From: Ignavibacteriaceae bacterium
GTDB taxonomy: Bacteria > Bacteroidota > Ignavibacteria > Ignavibacteriales > Ignavibacteriaceae
NCBI GenBank assembly: GCA_026193755.1
Contig: JAPHUI010000455.1
Coordinates: forward strand, 1 to 10,521
DNA length: 10,521 nt
Direction: 5' to 3'
The translations under genes and the position numbers were made by a program. Each line of letters begins with the position of its first letter. The stretch's first letter is position 1. The notes beneath the pieces were generated by a model. That model worked only from the letters and a program-made list of their open reading frames with translations, was not told the origin of the DNA and ran no database searches. Positions 5,632-10,521 of the stretch are shown here, one piece after another.

Positions 5632-8600
5632 TTATTTCATTAGTATCATCTTCTTAACTGAAGAATAGTTCTTACTTCCATCAACGGCTTTAGCATCTAT
5701 TGTATAGATATATATTCCTGATGTCAGGTTCGATGCATTCCAAACATAATTGTGGAATCCGACTTCCTTTAATTCATCGACTACGACATCAACTAATTCT
5801 CCAAGTATGTTGTATACCGTTATTTGAACGTTGCTCTCAAATGGCAACGAGAATTTAATAGTAGTAGTAGGATTGAACGGATTCGGGTAGTTCTGGTATA
5901 AGGTGTACTCCTTGGGAGTAAAATCAGCATCGACTTCTATCTCATTCGAGTATTCGTAAGTACCATCGAAATCCATCTGCCTTAAACGATAAGTTATTGT
6001 GCCTTTATAAGATTTATATGTGAACTTATCGACAAATGAATAAGTGGTTGGTTCAGTTGTTGAACCTTTACCATCCTTGAATCCTATCTTCTCCCATTCG
6101 CTATCCGTCCTCCGTTCGATATCAAATCCCTGGTTGTTTGTTTCGGTTGCAGTTTCCCATTTAATCATTACATCACGTTCATTTATTTCTGCAGTGAAGG
6201 ATGTTAATTCAACGGGGATGAATGTCGTTGCTTCCGCTAAGTTACTATAAGCGGAATTACCTTCAGTGTTGTAACCATAAACACGGTAGGTATAAGTAGT
6301 GTTAGCACTCAATCCGGTATCAAGGTAGTGAATTGTATCAGCAGCAACGGTATCAATCGGATTGAAAGGATTAACACTTAGTGAATCTCCGTCTTTTCTC
6401 TCAATTACAAATCCCATCTCATTATTTGAATTATCCTGCCAACTCAAATCAACTGTGAAAGTATCAGGTATGGCAACCAAATTTGTTGGAGCGGAAATTA
6501 GGAACACGTATGTGTATTCATCAGCACCGATATCAGGAGTAGTCATATTTCTTATATCCCCATCAATATCATCTGGTATAGATGCAAAATATAGTCCATT
6601 ACCATCCAGAGTATTAAAACTAGATTGAATATGTAAATCATCATTGCCTACATATCCGGGATCTCCTGAAACACTGTTTGCATCCATTCCAGTAGCTGTT
6701 TGCCAGGTAGCCAAATCTGCAAGTGCACCTGGACCCTGGTAATAACCAAAAGTACCACCGGTTCCATCTGCAAAAAAGTCGTTATAATCTATTTCAAGTG
6801 TAACAGTATTTGTGTCACCTACATATACTGCATAATGAGTACCTGTACCGGTACTATTTGATCTAGCATTATACACTGCATTATCATAAGCTTTATAAAT
6901 ATTAGCGTCATCTCTTTTGGTAAGTGCGTATGAGCTACCCGTAGTAACATCTGTACCACCGATATAAATAGAATTATGGTAAGCTTCAAAATTATTTGCT
7001 GCATAAGCGAAATAATCCAAGCCATAAATACTACCGCTTGTTAAATTAGTAGAACCTGATAGCGAGATGAAGTTATTTCTAAAAATTGCATCTCCCGAAG
7101 TACTACTTCCAAAATAATAAACTCCTCTGATCGTGCTAGTACCCATTAGTTCTGTTATCTTACATTTTTCTACAATCAAACCTTCTACTCTGCTTATGTA
7201 AATTCCATAAGGTGAAGCAGTACCTGGTGATGTCTGATAAATATCGCATCCAGAAACGAGTGTATTTGCACTGGGTGCACCTTGTAGTCTTATTCCATAT
7301 GTATACCAATCGTAAACAGAACAATCAATAATTTGGTTTCCAGTTCCAGTATTAGTAGAATAAGTATAAACACCTACTCGGGGCTTATAGGCAATCGAAT
7401 CAATATTCTTAACTGTACAATTCTGAACTGTGTTACTATCTAATGGACCAGGACCAAACACAAATGTTCCAAATCCTGTACTAGTTTCCTGACTTTCTAA
7501 AATCAAATTCTTAAACACGTTGTTATCTGCATCTTCCTCTAAATAAATAGAACTGGCTACACTTTCATTAGTTAGTCCTACAATTTTCAAGTCCTTTGTT
7601 GTTCCGCCAGGTGTATTAGAACCATCAACAATCAACCAATCGGTATTATAACAATATATTGTTGGCTGAGTCTGACTAATATCACCTGGAATTTCAGCTT
7701 GAATACCTGTAGCCGGTTTAATTGTTACTGTATTTGTTTGACTTACTCCTACAACCTCTCCTATCAATATTGGATAAGTTTCATTTGGATAGAATGTATC
7801 AACTAACGAGAATTCGACGGGACCCGATACACCTCTTAAATTAAGATCATTTATCGCAGCTGTAAGTGTTGGGTAAACACCCATTGATTCAGGAGATTGG
7901 AAAAATTTTGTATCAAATGGTTTACCATTCTCCATCAGTACTTTATAAGTTTCTGTAACTGTAATGTTTTTAGGAGATAAATCCTGACTTACAATTTCAG
8001 TTTTTGTTTCTGTCTGATCTTCATTAAGTGCAAAAGGATCTTCTTGAATTTTTTTGGCTACTGTCCTTGTCCTTGTTTCAAAATAGACATTCTTTCCTGT
8101 TGCATTCTTAAATGCAGCAAGACCAACTGTATAAATTCCACTTAATGGAACATCAACAACTAAATAAGTATTAGGTGAAGGAGGAGGTGTGGTACCTGGT
8201 GGATTTATTCCTGAACCCCCTGGAGGATTTGTTGCTACATTATCATTTACATCCTGTGCAGCAACATAGTACTCAATAGTGTCACCTATAGAAATACCAC
8301 CAATAGCCGAATAATTAATAGTGAATGTGTAATCGTCTCCTGCTATTGAAGGATTATTGTCAAAGACATATGAGACGTCAGTTGTTTTCTTAATATATAA
8401 CCTTGGTAAATTTGCCCCGCCTGCAATACCGCTTGCATCTGTAATGGTTGCAGTTAATGTGACTGAAGTTTGAGTAGAAGACACATTTGGTAGTATATCA
8501 TAAGTGATGTCAGGAGGTGTTAAATCTGCGCCAATACCATCAAATTCATCTGCTCCAATATCCGGTGTTGAAACATTACGCGTATCGCCATCATAGTCTG

Positions 8601-10521
8601 TTGTAATAGCAATCGGAGTGGTAACAGGTGTTCCACCACTTTCAGTTTGTGTAGGCGTAGTTGGGTCAATATGTAAATCGTAAGGTGGAGTTGTTGTATT
8701 AACAAATGGAGGCAGACTTGTAACTGATGATAATTCCAATGGTGAAACAAGAGCCTGGTACTCACCTAGTGTTTGAGCAGTATTAGTACCATCATAATAA
8801 ATTAAGTTAGTAGCAGAAGGCGTTCCTGCATAATATAAATTATTATTAGTAGTTGCTGCAAGATCAGTTAGGGTTGCTGTTCCACCACCACGGAAAACAA
8901 TAGCATCTGCTCCAGCTGAATTATCAACATTGTTTACAAAAATATTGTTACGTAAATCAATGCTTGTAGGAGATGTGCTTGGATAAAAAACAGCACTAAT
9001 ATTACCTGCTGCAGCTGTATAGTCTAGATAGACTGTGTTGTAATACAAACCTATATTTGTACCACTGGATAGATATATTCCTCTCGTTCCGGCAGCAGTA
9101 CTTGTTGAATTTGGTGCTTTAACGTCCGAAATAAAATTATTATAATAATAATGATCCGTTCCTGAAGCACAATAAATTCCATAAAGAACAGAACTAGAAG
9201 TAGTGGTGCTTTCTATATTATAAATATTGTTTTCGTAAACATAAGAAGCTGTTCCGGAATAATCGTAAAGTGTATAGATAGTACTTCCCCCAGTGTTCGA
9301 ATAAATATTATTATTATGAATATATTTTGTCGTCGAGGATGTCGGATATGAATATAAACAATATAACGAAGAGGTACCATTTGTATTATTGTATATATTA
9401 TTATTATAAACGTTTTCTGTTCCGTCTGACGCAGTGTTATATTGACGCAGAAGGTAAGTTGTACCGCTTCCTGGTCTGGTAACGTTGCGGATAGTGTTGC
9501 CATATATGTTTACAGTAAATGCCGATCCATTATTGTACAATATGTACCATGTTCCGGTAGAAGTTGAGGAAATATTCTCGATTATATTATCGTAAATATT
9601 AATCGTATTATCAGTTCCGGAACTACCCATTAAATTGTAAATACAATAAACACTACTCGACGAAGCATCTGATGTTACTGTTACTGTATTTGAATATATA
9701 TCGATATTAGAATTATTGCCTGTCGAAGTGTATATTCCATACATTAAAGATGTTGATCCAGTGCCGCCGTTGATCGTGTTATTAGCAATTTTAAGATTAT
9801 TCTGGTAAATGGCATAAATCACATAGCAGGAAGAACCACCACCACCAAAGTCAGTAATTGAGTTTCCACCATCAACACCAATTTCAATATTCTGGTCATA
9901 AAAATCGTACGGTGCTGATGCAGCATCACCTCTAACCTGAATACCACCATAACAATCGGAAATTGAGCAACTGAATACTTTTACATCTTCTGTGCGTCCC
10001 CCGGTAGATGTAACAGTAGCATCGTTTGAGCCAACCTTATTTGAAATGTAAATTCCATAGGAATATATGGTAGCCTTATCTAGTGTAATAGTACAATTTT
10101 TAATTGTAACGTTTTTACAAGCATCATCTCCCGAAGCCTTTTTCAGGTAGTAACCATATTCCATAAACTGATCGCCGGTAGCTGCTACATTCTCCTGCAA
10201 ATCGATAGCATCAAAAGTTATGTAATCACCCCCATCGATAAATATTATACCATCACCGTCAGCACCATTAGTTGTTGAGGACGCAATTGTTCCTAAACCT
10301 GAGGCGGTAATTAATGGATTTGCACCTGCACCTGATTTCTGAAAGATGATTGGATCGGATGCTGTTCCTGTTGTCGTAATATTTCCTGCTGAATCAGAAG
10401 TGAATGTTTCAGTATGACCTGCAGTAATGTTAAATGCTACTCCTCCAGTTCCTACTCCAACTTGATTCAAAGAATCAATAGCAGCTTGAATTGTTGCAAA
10501 TGGAGTACCTGGGATTGTATA
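5632..10521 (-). CDS. Giant secreted protein: two parallel beta-helix domains, Ig-like/FN3 modules and a T9SS sorting domain (5' end outside window)
   Basis: The frame is open to the window edge: 17 more codons, YTIPGTPFATIQAAIDS, precede the TTG at 10470, so the true start and signal peptide are outside; 1,629 residues are visible. Numbering from that TTG, the order is: beta-helix 1 (to about 644, ending PDIGADEF); an Ig-like region (651-755) rich in ITDASGI-type strands; a Gly/Pro linker; YTVG (780-783) followed by a charged segment (784-864); beta-helix 2 (866-1319, ending PDIGADEY); a fibronectin III domain (about 1325-1417, PTNLVAIPDTFTVDLSWQD); the VELTSFTAEINERDVMIKWE module (from 1420) common before T9SS tails; and a type A sorting domain (1518-1612) with YPNPFNPTTTIKFSLP, LGELVDVV and LTSGIYIYTI. 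The sorting domain should direct export by the type IX system and attachment to, or release from, the cell surface. No catalytic residues were identified, so carbohydrate binding, polysaccharide cleavage or a purely adhesive role are all possible. It is a monocistronic unit closed by a strong terminator. Confidence 0.93.
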   Translation of the reverse strand, partial: YTIPGTPFATIQAAIDSLNQVGVGTGGVAFNITAGHTETFTSDSAGNITTTGTASDPIIFQKSGAGANPLITASGLGTIASSTTNGADGDGIIFIDGGDYITFDAIDLQENVAATGDQFMEYGYYLKKASGDDACKNVTIKNCTITLDKATIYSYGIYISNKVGSNDATVTSTGGRTEDVKVFSCSISDCYGGIQVRGDAASAPYDFYDQNIEIGVDGGNSITDFGGGGSSCYVIYAIYQNNLKIANNTINGGTGSTSLMYGIYTSTGNNSNIDIYSNTVTVTSDASSSSVYCIYNLMGSSGTDNTINIYDNIIENISSTSTGTWYILYNNGSAFTVNIYGNTIRNVTRPGSGTTYLLRQYNTASDGTENVYNNNIYNNTNGTSSLYCLYSYPTSSTTKYIHNNNIYSNTGGSTIYTLYDYSGTASYVYENNIYNIESTTTSSSVLYGIYCASGTDHYYYNNFISDVKAPNSTSTAAGTRGIYLSSGTNIGLYYNTVYLDYTAAAGNISAVFYPSTSPTSIDLRNNIFVNNVDNSAGADAIVFRGGGTATLTDLAATTNNNLYYAGTPSATNLIYYDGTNTAQTLGEYQALVSPLELSSVTSLPPFVNTTTPPYDLHIDPTTPTQTESGGTPVTTPIAITTDYDGDTRNVSTPDIGADEFDGIGADLTPPDITYDILPNVSSTQTSVTLTATITDASGIAGGANLPRLYIKKTTDVSYVFDNNPSIAGDDYTFTINYSAIGGISIGDTIEYYVAAQDVNDNVATNPPGGSGINPPGTTPPPSPNTYLVVDVPLSGIYTVGLAAFKNATGKNVYFETRTRTVAKKIQEDPFALNEDQTETKTEIVSQDLSPKNITVTETYKVLMENGKPFDTKFFQSPESMGVYPTLTAAINDLNLRGVSGPVEFSLVDTFYPNETYPILIGEVVGVSQTNTVTIKPATGIQAEIPGDISQTQPTIYCYNTDWLIVDGSNTPGGTTKDLKIVGLTNESVASSIYLEEDADNNVFKNLILESQETSTGFGTFVFGPGPLDSNTVQNCTVKNIDSIAYKPRVGVYTYSTNTGTGNQIIDCSVYDWYTYGIRLQGAPSANTLVSGCDIYQTSPGTASPYGIYISRVEGLIVEKCKITELMGTSTIRGVYYFGSSTSGDAIFRNNFISLSGSTNLTSGSIYGLDYFAYAANNFEAYHNSIYIGGTDVTTGSSYALTKRDDANIYKAYDNAVYNARSNSTGTGTHYAVYVGDTNTVTLEIDYNDFFADGTGGTFGYYQGPGALADLATWQTATGMDANSVSGDPGYVGNDDLHIQSSFNTLDGNGLYFASIPDDIDGDIRNMTTPDIGADEYTYVFLISAPTNLVAIPDTFTVDLSWQDNSNNEMGFVIERKDGDSLSVNPFNPIDTVAADTIHYLDTGLSANTTYTYRVYGYNTEGNSAYSNLAEATTFIPVELTSFTAEINERDVMIKWETATETNNQGFDIERRTDSEWEKIGFKDGKGSTTEPTTYSFVDKFTYKSYKGTITYRLRQMDFDGTYEYSNEIEVDADFTPKEYTLYQNYPNPFNPTTTIKFSLPFESNVQITVYNILGELVDVVVDELKEVGFHNYVWNASNLTSGIYIYTIDAKAVDGSKNYSSVKKMILMK
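5635..5919 (-). other. T9SS type A C-terminal sorting domain
   Basis: This is the last 95 residues of the giant protein. It holds the signature tract YPNPFNPTTTIKFSLP, the hydrophobic strand VQITVYNILGELV, the NASNLTSGIYIYTI strand and a terminal basic KKMILMK. This domain is recognised by the type IX translocon and normally removed by the PorU-type sortase. It implies that the genome elsewhere encodes a T9SS. Confidence 0.92.
6772..7524 (-). repeat. Second beta-helix: nine coils of about 30 residues
   Basis: Within the protein, the motif (N or C)-x-(I/V/F) recurs at residues 988, 1018, 1050, 1075, 1103, 1133, 1166, 1197 and 1230 (numbered from the TTG at 10470), with spacings of 30, 32, 25, 28, 30, 33, 31 and 33. 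Each marks one turn of a right-handed parallel beta-helix. The motif residue is Cys in four successive coils (CTV, CSV, CDI, CKI) and then Asn in the next four. The DNA itself is too diverged to count as a nucleotide repeat. Confidence 0.7.
8935..9798 (-). repeat. First beta-helix: ten coils of about 31 residues
   Basis: The motif N-x-(I/V/F) recurs at residues 231, 261, 295, 325, 357, 387, 414, 445, 478 and 509 (numbered from the TTG at 10470), with spacings of 30, 34, 30, 32, 30, 27, 31, 33 and 31. Many coils read Y-x-N-x-I, for example YDNII, YGNTI and YNNNI. The region is rich in Asn, Tyr, Ser and Thr, which makes the DNA here very AT-rich with runs of ATTATT. This is the pattern of a right-handed parallel beta-helix with an asparagine ladder. 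Confidence 0.75.

Noticed and set aside
8935..9798. Nucleotide minisatellite or CRISPR-like array with a period of about 93 bases
   Set aside because: The periodicity is at the protein level only (beta-helix coils of 27-34 residues). The DNA units are diverged, have no constant repeat, and stay in frame.
10468..10470. TTG at 10470 as the start codon of the giant gene
   Set aside because: The same frame continues to the window edge with YTIPGTPFATIQAAIDS, which belongs to the beta-helix module start (compare YPTLTAAINDLN in the second copy), and no signal peptide follows the TTG. The real start lies outside the window.
5632..10521. Phage tailspike or contact-dependent toxin reading of the giant beta-helix protein
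   Set aside because: The T9SS sorting domain, the FN3/Ig-like modules and the absence of phage neighbours or a toxin/immunity pair point to an ordinary surface-exported protein.

Overview
The window looks like chromosome from a low-GC, Gram-negative bacterium of the Bacteroidetes/Chlorobi/Ignavibacteria assemblage, most likely an Ignavibacteria-type organism. The strongest sign is a very large secreted protein that ends in a type IX secretion (T9SS) sorting domain of the YPNPFNPTTTI type. AT-rich spacers and the near absence of Shine-Dalgarno sequences agree. The assignment is inference; there is no rRNA or other taxonomic marker here.

Layout. Positions 1-1256 (+ strand) hold the end of a DUF58 protein followed at once by an RDD-family membrane protein, probably the tail of a MoxR/DUF58-type operon that begins outside the window. 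Everything else is on the - strand. Read in transcription order from the right edge it is: (a) the C-terminal 1,629 residues of a giant T9SS-exported protein with two parallel beta-helix domains (5632-10521, N-terminus outside the window), closed by a textbook intrinsic terminator; (b) a 325-base spacer with two inverted repeats and a possible short leader ORF; (c) a two-gene unit encoding lysine-ketoglutarate reductase and saccharopine dehydrogenase, the two halves of the animal/plant bifunctional enzyme AASS, here as separate genes 3 bases apart; (d) a 185-base spacer with a perfect 9-bp hairpin; (e) rsmI, a 16S rRNA methyltransferase, overlapping by 4 bases (ATGA) a small secreted protein that I do not recognise. 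The rsmI-side unit and the RDD gene converge across 44 bases.

How the genes work together. The LKR and SDH pair together carry out both steps of the saccharopine pathway: lysine plus 2-oxoglutarate to saccharopine, then to aminoadipate semialdehyde plus glutamate. The giant protein is an independent transcription unit that makes a surface or extracellular protein. rsmI is housekeeping. I found no tRNA, CRISPR array, insertion sequence, phage or conventional defence gene. The points most worth a second look are the paired beta-helix domains with cysteine-then-asparagine ladders, the roughly 80-residue insertion in the second module, and the structured leader upstream of the lysine genes.
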